Program-made: the position numbers and the translations under genes
Notes under the pieces: model-generated
Told to the model about the DNA's origin: nothing
Seen by the model: the letters and a program-made list of their open reading frames with translations, nothing else
Databases searched by the model: none
Part shown: piece by piece, positions 9,580-20,360 of the stretch
How the letters are laid out: each line of letters starts with the position of its first letter
Numbering within the stretch: position 1 is the stretch's first letter
Assembly: GCA_023212695.1 (NCBI GenBank)
Contig: JALCCG010000095.1
Location: 1-64,000, forward strand
Reading direction: 5' to 3'
Source: Sporisorium sorghi
Lineage: Eukaryota; Basidiomycota; Ustilaginomycetes; Ustilaginales; Ustilaginaceae
Length of the DNA stretch: 64,000 nt

Positions 9580-12500
9580 TCAGCCTTCCTGCGAACCACT
9601 CCTGCTTCCACTCCTAGACCGTCTCTCAGTCCACCACCGCTGCTGCTCCTGCTGCCCGCTCTCTTCAGCATGACCCTGGGACGACGCCGACTCGTGCCCA
9701 TCCATCCTCTTCATCAGATCGCCCCACGCGGTCGCTTCAAACGACTCGATCACGGGTGACGCACGCACCTCCAGCTCGTGCAGCGACCGCTGTGTCGGTG
9801 TCAGCGTCAGACTCGGCTTGCCTTCTCCCACAGACGAGGGGCCGGGTATATCCAACGCAGCCAACACAGGGCGGCGCCCGGACGACGACGACCGGCCGGG
9901 ACTCTCGTGCACCAGAATCGTCGGCACCGGCTCTTCAGCCCTATGCATCTCGTCGCGCAACGCCAGGAACCTGCGTCGCCAGTAGCCCATCTGCAACAGC
10001 CCTCGCACGCGATCCAGGCGGATACGATGCTCGATCTGCTCCTGCAACTCTTTGCGCTCGATCAGCTCTTCGACGTTCAGCGCCTCGGTCTCGTCGACGA
10101 GCTTGGTGCGCGCGAGCAGCAAAAACATGTCGGTGAACGAAATGCCTTTGCGAGGATGCATCAGCATCACGGCTTCGTGGTAGAGCCGTTCGAAGCGGTG
10201 CCTACGCATGCGAAGCTCGGTCGTGTCAACTGCAGCTAGAGCGCGAGCGAGCCGCTGAGCGTCGGTTTGTGGTGCGCGCAGCATCTGTTCCCCCGCCGGC
10301 GAAGATGGCGGCCACGCAAACAGTCCGCTCGCGTCCTTGTCCTTGCCGCCATCACGCCCGGGCGACCGCAGCGGCGACGACGCAGCATTCTTGAAAAACT
10401 CGAATGCGCCTTTGCCCTTGCCATCCGTCGTCGGGCTTGCAGCAGCACCTCCTCCGTTCGCGAACGCTGCCTTGAGCACCTTCAAGCTGCATTCCGGAGG
10501 ATACAACCCAACCTCCAAGGCACCTTTGACGCTCGACAAGAAGGGCACGATCTGCTCCTTCTGGATATACCCTTTCCGCCCACGATCCAGCTTGGCCCAG
10601 CTGCTCTTGAAGTGTCGAATGTCCGCCGGCGTGAGAATCGCTTTGCTTCCCAGATCGAAAATGTAGGAAAAGTTTTCGACGACCGTACCTGTAAACATGT
10701 TGAGGAAGATGTACATCGAGATGACGTTCCACCCGATGAAGAGCGCATACGCCCAGGGCTGGCTGCCGCAGTCGGTCATCAGGTAGCTCGCGGCGGGCGT
10801 GCACTGCGGCGGCGAAATCGTATAGTCGTGCATGAACGAGTTCCACCCTTCGCCCGTCGAGATCATGCTGAGGAACACCATCGACCCGATAAACGTCGAG
10901 AAGTTCTTCGAGTACGTCTCGTTGGGACCCCACTTGGTCAGGCCAAACACCTCGAGCAGCATGATGGCCCACACCAAAAACATGGTGAGCCACAACAGGA
11001 ACAGACTGAGGATGGCTGGCAGCGAAGCAAACGCCGTCTTGAAGAGCTGGTTGAGTGCATGGTTCTTCTGCACCAACTTGAGCGCCACGCACGTCAAGAA
11101 GAGCTTCTGGAACTGAACCACCACTCCGCTGTCCCCTGTGTTGGTTAGCAGCGGTAACGTCGTGGCCAGCGTTCCCGAGACGACAAACAAGTCGTACAGA
11201 TTCCACGGATTCTCCCTGTAGCTCCGCCAGCCCAGCCCCAGCAGACGCGCGATAATGTCCAGAGCGTAGATCGCCGTGTAGCCGAGATAGAGCGCATCGC
11301 GAAGCTGGTTGGCCCATGCAGGATCCGAGTACTGTTGCGTCATGAGCGTCACGAGCGTCGCCAGGTAGACCAAGGTCATGGTGCGACTCCACCAGCCGTT
11401 CTTGTTGAGCATGCGGTCGTAGCACCACGCGCGCACCGCCTGCGACGGCCGACTCTTGGGCCGCTTCGAGGGGCGTTGTCGCAGGATCAATCTGCGCAGA
11501 TCGACCCACTGCCTCTGCCCCGCCGTCTGGAATGCAGCGCCAGAGAAGGTCTGGAAGTTCTCGATGATGACCGACACGAACAGCGTCAACACCGTCGTGC
11601 TGCCGACCAAGTTGTAGATGAGGAAGAATAAAGCATTGACCTGTCGATTGTCGTTTTGCAGCTGCTGGTCCTTGCCTGCCACGCTCATGGCGGTCGACAT
11701 GACGTTGATCCAGCCCTCGAGCGAGATAATCTCGAACAGAATTAGCATGGCCCCCTTGAAGTCGTCGAAACTGTAGACACTGCCTTGGGTCGGATTGCCC
11801 CAAACGCGAGGTGCCAAAAAGTTAAAGTTGCCTGGCGAGCTAATGTACTCTCCGGAGCAGTCAAACTTGTTCTGGATGGCGTTGGATCCATCGTTGCACG
11901 AGTAGAGCAGGCCTGCGAACAGATTCTGGCCCCAAACGGCATAGGGGATGATGTAGAGGATCGACAGGATGGAAGCGTCGAGGATGCGGCCAGCACCTGC
12001 AATCATGACCGCGTGGAACGTGTCACGCATGAGCGACGACAGGTTGATGAGTCGCAGCGCGCGGAACGCTTTCAATGCTCGCGTGAATCTCGAGACACCT
12101 CCGATGACAGCAAGCTCGGTGATGACGTTGACCAGCAGCGTGGTCAGCACAAACAAGTCGAGCGAGTTCCAGATGCTGAGCACGTACGCGTTGGGCGTGA
12201 ACGCGAGGCCATCGGCGATGGTCTTGACGAGGAACTCGGCCAGGAAGAGCGACGAAAGACTGATCTCGAGGATGGAGAACCACGATGCACGGATGAGACC
12301 GTACTTGGCGTAGTAGTCGCGACGGTAGACAGGCGTAGCGATGGCAGCGGACGCCACCGAGCCGACGATGCCCAAAAACACGGCGATCTGGAAGAGCTTG
12401 TGTCGATACGGCGAGACTGGCCTGCCAAAGAGGCGCTCTCCATGCGACGAGGGCACCAAACTTTGACAGAAGCGGCGGAAGCGGTTGTGGTTGGAGAAGA

Positions 12501-15500
12501 GAAAGTACGACTTGTCGTACGACGGATGCGTAGCGATGAAGCGAGCTTGCTGGATGCGCGCATCGCTGTAGGAGCGAGGCAGGAAGCCTCTACCAGCATC
12601 GCCCGCTCCACCTTCCGAGCCTAGCCCAAGATCGGACCTCATCCTCTGCAGCCTGCGCTCAATCGCATAGAGATGAGCTGCATGATCAGACGGATCGGCG
12701 TCGTAGGCAGAGCTTGCACCAGCGGTGTTGAGCAAAGCGTCTGCATCGATACTGCTGCGCAGTCGGCGCGCATGAAGGTTGTCGAGCGGCACCACCTCGT
12801 CCGGCTGATCGAGACGCAGCATTTTGCGTACCGTCTGCACCGTCCGATGTGCCGTAGCAGTCGAGCCCTCCACGACGTGATGGATCGACATGGGTCGCGA
12901 CCTCTTCTCCTGATCCGCGCGCTGATGCTCCGGCCTAGATCCGCCCACAATCTTGCTGGTTTGACCGCTGGCGCTGCCACCGTGGTCGCTGCGGCCGTGT
13001 TCGGAAGGCGCAGATCCAGCAAGAGCTGCATTGTGACGCTTGAGCCATCGATAGGGACTGAGCTTGTTCAGCACACGAGCCGTGAACGACAAGGGCGGCG
13101 GCTCGTTGCGGCGCAGATACTGCTCCAATTGCTGCTGGCGCTTTTCGTGCTCGGCGACGCTAAAGTTCTCGTTGATGACGGCAATGAACATCTGCAGCAC
13201 GATAAAGTTCGCGAAAAGGAACCAGCCGGACAAAAAGATGGCAGCGATGGCGGCCTGCTTGAACTCGACTTCGCTCGAGGTGGCGCTGAAGAGCACGTCG
13301 GTCCAGTTCTCCGAGGTGAAGATCTGGTACATCGCGAGGAACGAGTTGTACGAGTGCTTGAACGTCATCTCTGTCCACTGGCCATCGCTCTCCTGCGGAA
13401 TGTCGCCTCGAAACAGCTGTGTAGCGATCAACGACGCCAGACCGACCATGAGCAAGAGGAAAAGCACCATGTTGAGCATCTTGTTGAGCGAGCCAAAGGC
13501 GCGGACGAGCAGCACGCGCATTCGTGGGATCGCAGCGATGACTCGGTAGAATCGGGCGAGCTGGAAAAACGTTAGCCACGGATAGACCTGCGAATGCTTG
13601 ATGACGGGGATCTGGCTGAGGCTGGTGACCAAGGCCAAGAAGAAATCGGCGCGGTTCTGTTTGGACGCGAGAAAGCCACGCCAATCGCCGTCGAGCACGA
13701 AAGCTAGGAATCGCATGGCAATCTCGAAATCGAAAGCGAGAGTGAAGTAGAACTCGATGTCGGATCGCTTCTGCAGCTCTGCCGGCTGGAGGTACGTCGC
13801 CCGGGATGCCTGAGAGGCAACGTCGAAGATGATGGCAAGAATCCACAGGTATTTCGTATAACCCCATACGCGCTTGAAGCCGACTGCGAGGCTTTTGAGC
13901 CTTTCTTTGGCCAAAGGTTGCTTCTCGTCGTCGGCCGACTTGTCCTCCAACTTTTGATCGGCAAAGGCACTGCGCTGCGTACGCGCCGTGAGGGTAGCAA
14001 AGCTGTTGGTGATGACGGCGACAAACAAATTGGCGAGCCAAAAGTTGAGAATGATGATGCCGATGATGAAATAGAGGCAGGAAGCGTAGTAGTCTGCGTC
14101 GATCATGTCATACATGGTCTGCGACCAGTTGTTGGACGAGATGACGATGACGACCTCGAGGAGCGAGGTGACGATGTTGTCAAACGACTGAGTGTTGGAC
14201 TCTGGATTGGTCGACTGTTCCTGACACACTTGACCGCGCGGGCAGATGAAGCCTTTGGGGAGGGCGCCCGAGGGCGTGCCATCGACGAGAACGTGGCCGA
14301 GCTTTTGACCGGTGGTGGAGCTGATGTAGCCTCCGCACAACTGCGAGAAAGTCTGGTTGTTGCCGGGCTGATTGTTGAGATCGCCGACCCAGACACAGTT
14401 CCTGCGGTAGGAGCCCTCGAAGCTCTGAATGCCAACGATACTGAAAAGGAGCATGGCAAAGCCGGTGAAAAAGCTGACGCTGAGCAAGATGAAGGCCGAC
14501 GCCTTGAGCGACTGCAAGATGGTGGTGGTGCCGCTGGTCGCGGTCAACAGTCGGGCACAGCGGAGCACGCTGAGGGCGCGAAAGATGTAAATGTGGTGGT
14601 TGTTGGTTGACTCTTGGCCGCCTAGAGCAAGAGCGAAGGCAATCCAAAAGGCCACGACGGCAACAAAGTCGACGCGATTCCACGAGTGGCGCAGGAAAGC
14701 GTGGTGGACCGCCTGAACACGCTGGCGCTCAAAGGCTTCTGCGAAGGGCGTCTTTGCGTTGTGCCAGAAGGAGCGCGTTGTGGATTCGGAGAGAAACATG
14801 CTGGTCTCGCTCTGGTTGAGACGTCGGCCAGGATGGCGGATCTGCGTGCCCGGGATGGAAGTGTCGTGCTCGTGTTTCTTTGCGTTGCTGCTGCTGTGTA
14901 TGGGGCTGGGCGGGCGACGCTGCGGACCCGAGTAGTCGGTGGACTCGGTGAAGCCTTGGTCACCTGCCAACACACGTTGCGCTTTGTACTTGACCTTGTC
15001 GCCAAAGAAGCCGAGCGTGTCGAGCGTGTTGGATCTCGACATTTGCTTTCTGTGGTAGGAAAGGTTGGGCACAACATCGTCCTTTGCTTCGGTTGAATCT
15101 GGATCCGCCTGCTGAACTGCAATGGGAGCAGCATAGAGCGGAGGCGGATTGATGATGAGACCCGACACGATGATACGAGCGACCATCTCGACAGTGTAGA
15201 GGCTGAAGATGACGAGCAGGATAAAGTCGGAGACGTCGCCAAAGTAGTGCGCTGGCCTAGGATGGGTGTAGACGCTCTGTGCGGACTGGACGACCAAGGT
15301 GACGGTGTTGGCGAGGATGAGGAGCAGAATGAGCGGCTCTATCCACCATCTGGCTAAAAGACTAGCGAGTGACTTGCGTAGGCGGCTCTTGGGGCCCCAG
15401 ATGCCCAAACTCTTTCCTCGAAGCAGTTGGAGAGTGTGTGTGCTTGGTGTGATGGCATCGTTTGTGGCGGTAGTGTCGGCTGGATGTCGATCTGGATGGG

Positions 15501-16401
15501 CGGTGCCGGAGGAATCGCTCTCTTCTGCATCTTGATCTGTGAGTGGGACGTGACCTTGATTCTGATGATGGACGACGCGCCGACTCATTCTGCGGATCGA
15601 CTTGTTGAACCAATTGAGACCAGACTTGGCCCTGTCGAGGTTGGAGGCGGCATAGATGTCTGCACTGGATCTCAGCTCGGAGGAGTGAACTGCCTCTTCG
15701 ATTGCGTCCGGTGAAGCTGTGCGATGGAATTGGTGCTCGTCTGGCTCTTGGTATCGAACCGAGGGACGATGATGCGAGGTCAGAAAAGCTCTGTCGTCCT
15801 CGGTGGTATACGTGGCATCAGATTCGCGACTGTGACCAAAAGCCATCGGTTGACTGTGTAGTGGTAAGGAAGAGCTTCGTCGCGGAGGCGGGAAGCTGTC
15901 CGACTGAGGTTGCGGCGAGAGCTCGAGTGGACCTCTGAGAATGCCAGCATCGACGGAAGAGACGTTGCGCTGATGAGACCGGATCTGCGTGGACGATGAT
16001 GGCCCAGCCTCATGGTAGTCCGTTGGCTGTGCATCGTTGGCGCTAGTCCAGCTGAGTCTCCTGATGAGCCGCTCGTCGTTGGAGTTGGAGAATCCCGGTG
16101 AGAAGCCAGGCGTGAAACCTGGCGAGATGCCTGGTGAGTTGAGCGGGCTTTGGGCGAATGCAGAAGTCCATGCCGGAAGAGGAGCGTTGGGCGCAGCAGC
16201 CAGCTCTGGCATGTCAGTGTTGCCATAGTAGTAGCTGTTGATGTAGATGTCCGAGTTGTGGGAGGGTATACTGCTTGCACTGAACGAGTCGCGAGCATGA
16301 GGAGAGGTGGGCGATCGTATTGGCTCGGTGGAAGGAGGCTGCAGATTGTTTTGCTGGAGCTGCTGCTGCTGCGCATCGTCCTTGGTGGAGGGCAGACTCA
16401 T
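9580..16401 (-). CDS. CCH1: Voltage-gated high-affinity calcium channel alpha subunit Cch1
   Basis: A single exon of 2273 residues, the pore-forming subunit of the fungal plasma-membrane calcium influx channel that usually works with Mid1. Four ion-transport repeats are visible, roughly residues 345-805, 860-1080, 1330-1615 and 1675-1910, each with hydrophobic helices and an Arg-bearing S4-like segment (for example FFQLARFYRVIAAIPRMRVL). The pore loops carry SSNNWSQ (about 755), TSENWTDV (1030), SLEGWI (1558) and STGEGWNSF (1850), so the selectivity ring reads Asn-Glu-Glu-Glu rather than the animal four Glu. About 340 N-terminal residues are disordered and Ser/Pro-rich. The region after repeat IV (about 1930-1960) has an EF-hand-like shape. 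The start ATG at 16399-16401 opens a Q-rich leader. The length is typical for Cch1. Confidence 0.93.
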   Translation of the reverse strand: MSLPSTKDDAQQQQLQQNNLQPPSTEPIRSPTSPHARDSFSASSIPSHNSDIYINSYYYGNTDMPELAAAPNAPLPAWTSAFAQSPLNSPGISPGFTPGFSPGFSNSNDERLIRRLSWTSANDAQPTDYHEAGPSSSTQIRSHQRNVSSVDAGILRGPLELSPQPQSDSFPPPRRSSSLPLHSQPMAFGHSRESDATYTTEDDRAFLTSHHRPSVRYQEPDEHQFHRTASPDAIEEAVHSSELRSSADIYAASNLDRAKSGLNWFNKSIRRMSRRVVHHQNQGHVPLTDQDAEESDSSGTAHPDRHPADTTATNDAITPSTHTLQLLRGKSLGIWGPKSRLRKSLASLLARWWIEPLILLLILANTVTLVVQSAQSVYTHPRPAHYFGDVSDFILLVIFSLYTVEMVARIIVSGLIINPPPLYAAPIAVQQADPDSTEAKDDVVPNLSYHRKQMSRSNTLDTLGFFGDKVKYKAQRVLAGDQGFTESTDYSGPQRRPPSPIHSSSNAKKHEHDTSIPGTQIRHPGRRLNQSETSMFLSESTTRSFWHNAKTPFAEAFERQRVQAVHHAFLRHSWNRVDFVAVVAFWIAFALALGGQESTNNHHIYIFRALSVLRCARLLTATSGTTTILQSLKASAFILLSVSFFTGFAMLLFSIVGIQSFEGSYRRNCVWVGDLNNQPGNNQTFSQLCGGYISSTTGQKLGHVLVDGTPSGALPKGFICPRGQVCQEQSTNPESNTQSFDNIVTSLLEVVIVISSNNWSQTMYDMIDADYYASCLYFIIGIIILNFWLANLFVAVITNSFATLTARTQRSAFADQKLEDKSADDEKQPLAKERLKSLAVGFKRVWGYTKYLWILAIIFDVASQASRATYLQPAELQKRSDIEFYFTLAFDFEIAMRFLAFVLDGDWRGFLASKQNRADFFLALVTSLSQIPVIKHSQVYPWLTFFQLARFYRVIAAIPRMRVLLVRAFGSLNKMLNMVLFLLLMVGLASLIATQLFRGDIPQESDGQWTEMTFKHSYNSFLAMYQIFTSENWTDVLFSATSSEVEFKQAAIAAIFLSGWFLFANFIVLQMFIAVINENFSVAEHEKRQQQLEQYLRRNEPPPLSFTARVLNKLSPYRWLKRHNAALAGSAPSEHGRSDHGGSASGQTSKIVGGSRPEHQRADQEKRSRPMSIHHVVEGSTATAHRTVQTVRKMLRLDQPDEVVPLDNLHARRLRSSIDADALLNTAGASSAYDADPSDHAAHLYAIERRLQRMRSDLGLGSEGGAGDAGRGFLPRSYSDARIQQARFIATHPSYDKSYFLFSNHNRFRRFCQSLVPSSHGERLFGRPVSPYRHKLFQIAVFLGIVGSVASAAIATPVYRRDYYAKYGLIRASWFSILEISLSSLFLAEFLVKTIADGLAFTPNAYVLSIWNSLDLFVLTTLLVNVITELAVIGGVSRFTRALKAFRALRLINLSSLMRDTFHAVMIAGAGRILDASILSILYIIPYAVWGQNLFAGLLYSCNDGSNAIQNKFDCSGEYISSPGNFNFLAPRVWGNPTQGSVYSFDDFKGAMLILFEIISLEGWINVMSTAMSVAGKDQQLQNDNRQVNALFFLIYNLVGSTTVLTLFVSVIIENFQTFSGAAFQTAGQRQWVDLRRLILRQRPSKRPKSRPSQAVRAWCYDRMLNKNGWWSRTMTLVYLATLVTLMTQQYSDPAWANQLRDALYLGYTAIYALDIIARLLGLGWRSYRENPWNLYDLFVVSGTLATTLPLLTNTGDSGVVVQFQKLFLTCVALKLVQKNHALNQLFKTAFASLPAILSLFLLWLTMFLVWAIMLLEVFGLTKWGPNETYSKNFSTFIGSMVFLSMISTGEGWNSFMHDYTISPPQCTPAASYLMTDCGSQPWAYALFIGWNVISMYIFLNMFTGTVVENFSYIFDLGSKAILTPADIRHFKSSWAKLDRGRKGYIQKEQIVPFLSSVKGALEVGLYPPECSLKVLKAAFANGGGAAASPTTDGKGKGAFEFFKNAASSPLRSPGRDGGKDKDASGLFAWPPSSPAGEQMLRAPQTDAQRLARALAAVDTTELRMRRHRFERLYHEAVMLMHPRKGISFTDMFLLLARTKLVDETEALNVEELIERKELQEQIEHRIRLDRVRGLLQMGYWRRRFLALRDEMHRAEEPVPTILVHESPGRSSSSGRRPVLAALDIPGPSSVGEGKPSLTLTPTQRSLHELEVRASPVIESFEATAWGDLMKRMDGHESASSQGHAEESGQQEQQRWWTERRSRSGSRSGSQEG

Positions 16402-17280
16402 GGTTGCTATAGTGGTGCAGTCGTCGCCATCGAGGAGCGCATGTGTCTTTTTTGTCGCTCAGATGATGGTGGTGGCTGGGAAGATGATTCTCGTCGATGA
16501 ATGGCGACGAATCCAAACTGCGCGACTCAGCTTTCGGCTGTTCCGTTGGGGGTGCTGAGTGAGTTGTATGTGATGGTGATGGTGAAGGTGATGCTTGTCG
16601 GATGTGCCAAGGTGGATTCGGCTTGGTCACCGAAAGGAAACGTTGGCGTTCCTTGCAGTTTCAGAAGCAAGCCTCCGACGCAAGAGAACCCTGAGCTTTT
16701 TCGCTTGCTTGCTGCTGGCCAATCCAAAAAAAAAAAAAAAAAAAAAAAACAAACTCCGAAAAATCACACACCTTCACGTCGGGCCAAGAAGAAAACCTTA
16801 TCTGTGGGACCGCTTGCTCAGCCATCGGAACTGCGTGTTGGCTCGGTCCTTTTGCATTGCGTCTCGATCGATGGCGGGTATTCCGCACGTCGATTCATTG
16901 TTGGTGGACTGCGGTGGGCGATAATGACAGTGCCCACCATTTCTCAACAAATCTCGGGCTGGTCGATGTGGGGCTATGTTTGAAGCGCAAGTTGAGTTGG
17001 TGGCAGTGCGTGTGCGTGTCTCATCTTGCCTCGACGTGCATGATGTGGAGTGCGCTTTCGACTCCAACTAACATCTTGGCACAAATTAGGTGAGTGTTAG
17101 TCATCCTTGCGAAATTGATCATTCTCTCCCAACTGACGCGTTCCTTTTTGCTGCGCTTTCTCTCTCCACTCGAGTCGAGGACGAGCTTGGGCCACTCGAA
17201 GCCAACACACCCTCGCCAACACCATCCTCGATCGTCGTCGTCGTCACCATCACTACATCGAGGTTCATTACACACGCAAA
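16402..17280. promoter_or_regulatory. Divergent promoter region CCH1/alpha4, with A24 tract
   Basis: Both flanking genes start at its edges, so it must hold both promoters. It contains an A24 run (16726-16749). A GTGAGT donor-like site after TTAG (about 17090) and a pyrimidine-rich stretch before the proteasome ATG could mark a 5' UTR intron. No gene was recognised. Confidence 0.45.
16726..16749. repeat. A24 homopolymer tract
   Basis: An uninterrupted run of 24 A on the plus strand, directly counted, inside the CCH1/alpha4 promoter region. It may act as a nucleosome-excluding poly(dA:dT) element, or be a relic of an inserted poly(A) tail. Confidence 0.9.
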
Positions 17281-18142
17281 ATGTCGTACGATCGAGCGCT
17301 TACCGTCTTCTCCCCCGACGGCCATCTGTTTCAAGTCGAATACGCACTCGAGGCCGTACGCAAGGGAACGTGCGCCGTAGGTGTTCGAGGCAAGGATGTC
17401 GTCGTGCTCGGCGTGGAGAAAAAGTCGGTGTTGCAGCTGCAAGATGCACGAACCATTCGCAAAACCGCCATGCTCGACGACCACATCTGTCTCGCTTTCG
17501 CTGGGCTTACCGCCGACGCACGCATCCTGATCGACGAGGCGCGCACCGAGTGCCAGTCGCACCGCTTGACCGTCGAAGACCCGGTCACTGTCGACTACAT
17601 CACCAGACACATCGCGGGGATCCAGCAGAAGTATACGCAGTCCGGAGGTGTGCGTCCTTTTGGGATTTCGACGCTCATCATCGGATTCGATGCGAACGAA
17701 GCCAAGCCCAAGCTCTACCAGACCGAGCCTAGCGGAATGTACTCGGCGTGGAAGGCTAATGCGATCGGAAGGAGCTCCAAGACGGTTCGCGAGTTCTTGG
17801 AAAAGAATCATAAAGATGACTTGTCCAAGGAGGAGACGATCAAGCTCGCCATCAAGAGTTTGTTGGAGGTCGTCCAGACCGGCGCCAAGAACATCGAGAT
17901 TGCTCTCATGGAGGGGCACGGTAAAGTTAGGGTGAGTAGCCAAGCCACAGCTTTCAAATGGATGCAACCTCATATACAGCCTTTACTGACTTCTCCTTCC
18001 TGCTTTTGTGCCGCCACAGAACGTCGAGCTCGCCGAGATCGAGAAGTTCGTCCAAGAGATCAACGCAGAGAAGGAGGCCGAGGCCGAACGAAGGAGAAAC
18101 CGTCTAGCTGCTACTGCGGGTGCACAGGCTTCCATGTCGTAG
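17281..18142 (+). CDS. PRE6: 20S proteasome subunit alpha type 4 (Pre6/PSMA7)
   Basis: Two exons, 17281-17931 and 18020-18142, encode 257 residues. The donor is GTGAGT after Arg217 (phase 0) and the acceptor is CACAG. The product is an outer-ring alpha subunit of the 20S proteasome core and has no catalytic role of its own. The N-terminal alpha signature [20 protein letters not shown] is intact, followed by [42 protein letters not shown] and [13 protein letters not shown]. The pattern [13 protein letters not shown]...RYTQS-like and [16 protein letters not shown] points to alpha4 rather than the other six alphas. The C-terminal exon is a charged helix ([20 protein letters not shown]), as in the family. 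The length is normal. Confidence 0.95.
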
Positions 18143-18944
18143 AGTGCAGAGCTTCTTCACATTCGCAACGAATCGAGAGCAGTTTGATGTCAGACACAGG
18201 TCTCGTGGCAGATTGAACGGTTGGCCTGTGCAAGTGCGAGATCTTGAGCGATGGGGGGAAGCGGTGGCTTGTGCAGGCCATTGCGAAGCGGGTTGCAGCG
18301 TTGATGGTGCGCTGGTTGAGCTGGAACTGGCTCGAGAACGACGCAGTGAGGGCAAGAAATTGGAACATTCACACACGAAGCTCCGGAGAGAGGAGGCAAA
18401 CGCGCACACAATCGCTGGATCGCTCCAAGTTCACACAGAACAGCTACGCTTCCAACTGGACCGGGTTTTGCGACGCATGCTCAGATTGAGTTGAAGTGTG
18501 CGTGGCACGGAAATGACAGCGAGCGAGCGCTTCGACAACGGTTGAGGGACGAGAAGTCTGCAGCTCATTGAAACTTTGTTTTGCAACTGTGTGTTTGAGA
18601 AGAGGTCCCAAAAGGCTGAGCAATGACGATCTTTGTTTGTGTTTGCGTTCGCGGTTGCTCAACGGTGGCGATGCACACCGTCCGACGACTTGCACTTTCA
18701 GCCATCTCGGTCGATGGAGACGAATCGCTCTCTCCCTCTCTCCTCTTTCCCCTTCCTGCTTCCAAAGGACAAAGGACCCAACCCTGCCACCGTTCAAACA
18801 TACACGCACTACTCGCTCGCTGCAAGCAACGACAAGCGTCAAACACAAGAGTGGAATTCAATTCTACCCACCCTCCTCCTCTTGTCTACCGTAACTCGTG
18901 AAACACTGATCTGAAATGTCCTGTGCAAGACGCCTGCCGCCCTT
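18143..18944. other. Convergent intergenic region
   Basis: It lies between the stop codons of two convergent genes, so it holds only 3' UTRs and terminators. Open frames here are short and composition-driven. I see nothing recognisable in it. Confidence 0.5.
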
Positions 18945-20360
18945 TTACAACCGGATGCCAGTGCTCCCAGCGATCCACTGCTTGAGCTTCCCCGCGTTTC
19001 CTCCCGCTGCCCCACTCGCCGCACTCGCCTCCCTTGCACCGACGGCACGACGATCGCTAAACACTCCACCGCGACCGTAATCGCTGCTGCTTCTGCCATC
19101 GTCCTCATCGTCCTCCTCCTCAGCGTCACGCGGGGACCAATTCGGGAAACTCTCGTTGGCATCCCCGTCGCGCGCCTGGCCCAGCGTAGGCGGCGACGTC
19201 GTGATATTTGTCGTATCCAACGTCGTGTGCGGGGGCAGCTCGTCGTCGCTCCCCCCATCATCATCGTGAAACGCAAGGTTGCGCCTAAAGCTATCCGGCA
19301 GACGCTGTGCATCCTCCTCGCCTTCCTCCAGATACACTTCGCCTCGGCCCTGCTCGTCCTCCAGCCCCTTCCCGCGGCCGTAGCGCTTCACCATCACGGG
19401 AATGAGCACCGCGACACACACCCCACCCAGTAGAACCGCATTGCGCCAGCTCAACAGCCCAAAGTCGTCCGTGCTCGTCATCTGGTCCAGCTTCTCGCCG
19501 ATCGTCACGTGGATCACGCTCACCGCGAAGATGCCCCCCGCCGTGCTGAGCCAAAATGTGCCCAAGCCGATGCCCAGGTGCGGGGCGAGGATGTTGACGA
19601 TGTTGTGCGGCGGGAGCGGCATCATGCGGATGACGATGAGGTAACTGAGCAGGTTGTCGTCGTGCTGCGCAAGGGTGTACTTCCACGCATCTACCCGTCT
19701 TTGCCACGTCGGCAGCGCGATCAGCACCACGCCCAAAAACTTGCTGATGAGATAGCAGATGCTAGCGCCAGTAGCGACGCTCACGCACACCAGGGGCAGC
19801 GCAATGGGCACCCCGAACAACGCCCCCGCCAGGATAGACATGTACATGCTCCCCGGCACGCTGAACGCCTGCAGGAACATGTACACCACCACCCAGCACA
19901 GCAGCACGCGCGCGAAATGCTCCGACTTGTAGTGCTGCAGCACCGTGTTGAGCTGTTGCAGGTCGTCGAAGCTGCGCGGGATCTTGAGATGCTCTTTGTC
20001 CTCCGGAGAGATTACGGGTAGAGCAAGCCATAGAGTTCCCGCGAGACCGATGAGGCATACGACGAAAAGAGCGAGCAGCTGCACCAGCGCGCGCACCAGC
20101 AGCTGGTTGCGCTGTGCACGTGGTAGGGCGACTACGTCGTCCGCTCCCACCGCAGCAGAAGGTGTGCGCCGCGGGATCGCGGACCACGGATCCTCGTCGT
20201 CGTCATCTTGAGGCGAAGAGGAAAAGGCCCGCAGCGTGTGTCGTGATCGGACCGAGATGCTGTCGCTGTCTTTGGGTACAGCGGGAGCAGAGGCGTCCAG
20301 GTCGGAATAGAGGGCGGTGACGGCTTGCCGCTGCACTGCTGGGTCGGTGATTCGGCTCAT
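18945..20360 (-). CDS. VTT-domain (TMEM41/Tvp38/DedA family) membrane protein
   Basis: A single exon of 471 residues. Residues 1-80 are hydrophilic. A membrane helix follows (LLVRALVQLLALFVVCLIGL), and then the VTT core at about 150-310: an FLQAFSVPGSMYMSILAGAL re-entrant-type segment, a Gly/Ala-rich GVPIALPLVCVSVATGASI, an LSYLIVIRMMPLPPHNIVN block with the family Arg and Pro residues, and GLGTFWLSTAGGIFAVSVIH. A last helix (AVLLGGVCVAVLIPVMV) precedes an acidic, Ser-rich tail of about 130 residues. TMEM41B and VMP1 of this family are ER phospholipid scramblases needed for autophagy and lipid mobilisation, and Tvp38 is the Golgi member in yeast. This protein resembles the TMEM41 type more, though the exact subfamily is inferred. 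Confidence 0.85.
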   Translation of the reverse strand: MSRITDPAVQRQAVTALYSDLDASAPAVPKDSDSISVRSRHTLRAFSSSPQDDDDEDPWSAIPRRTPSAAVGADDVVALPRAQRNQLLVRALVQLLALFVVCLIGLAGTLWLALPVISPEDKEHLKIPRSFDDLQQLNTVLQHYKSEHFARVLLCWVVVYMFLQAFSVPGSMYMSILAGALFGVPIALPLVCVSVATGASICYLISKFLGVVLIALPTWQRRVDAWKYTLAQHDDNLLSYLIVIRMMPLPPHNIVNILAPHLGIGLGTFWLSTAGGIFAVSVIHVTIGEKLDQMTSTDDFGLLSWRNAVLLGGVCVAVLIPVMVKRYGRGKGLEDEQGRGEVYLEEGEEDAQRLPDSFRRNLAFHDDDGGSDDELPPHTTLDTTNITTSPPTLGQARDGDANESFPNWSPRDAEEEDDEDDGRSSSDYGRGGVFSDRRAVGAREASAASGAAGGNAGKLKQWIAGSTGIRL

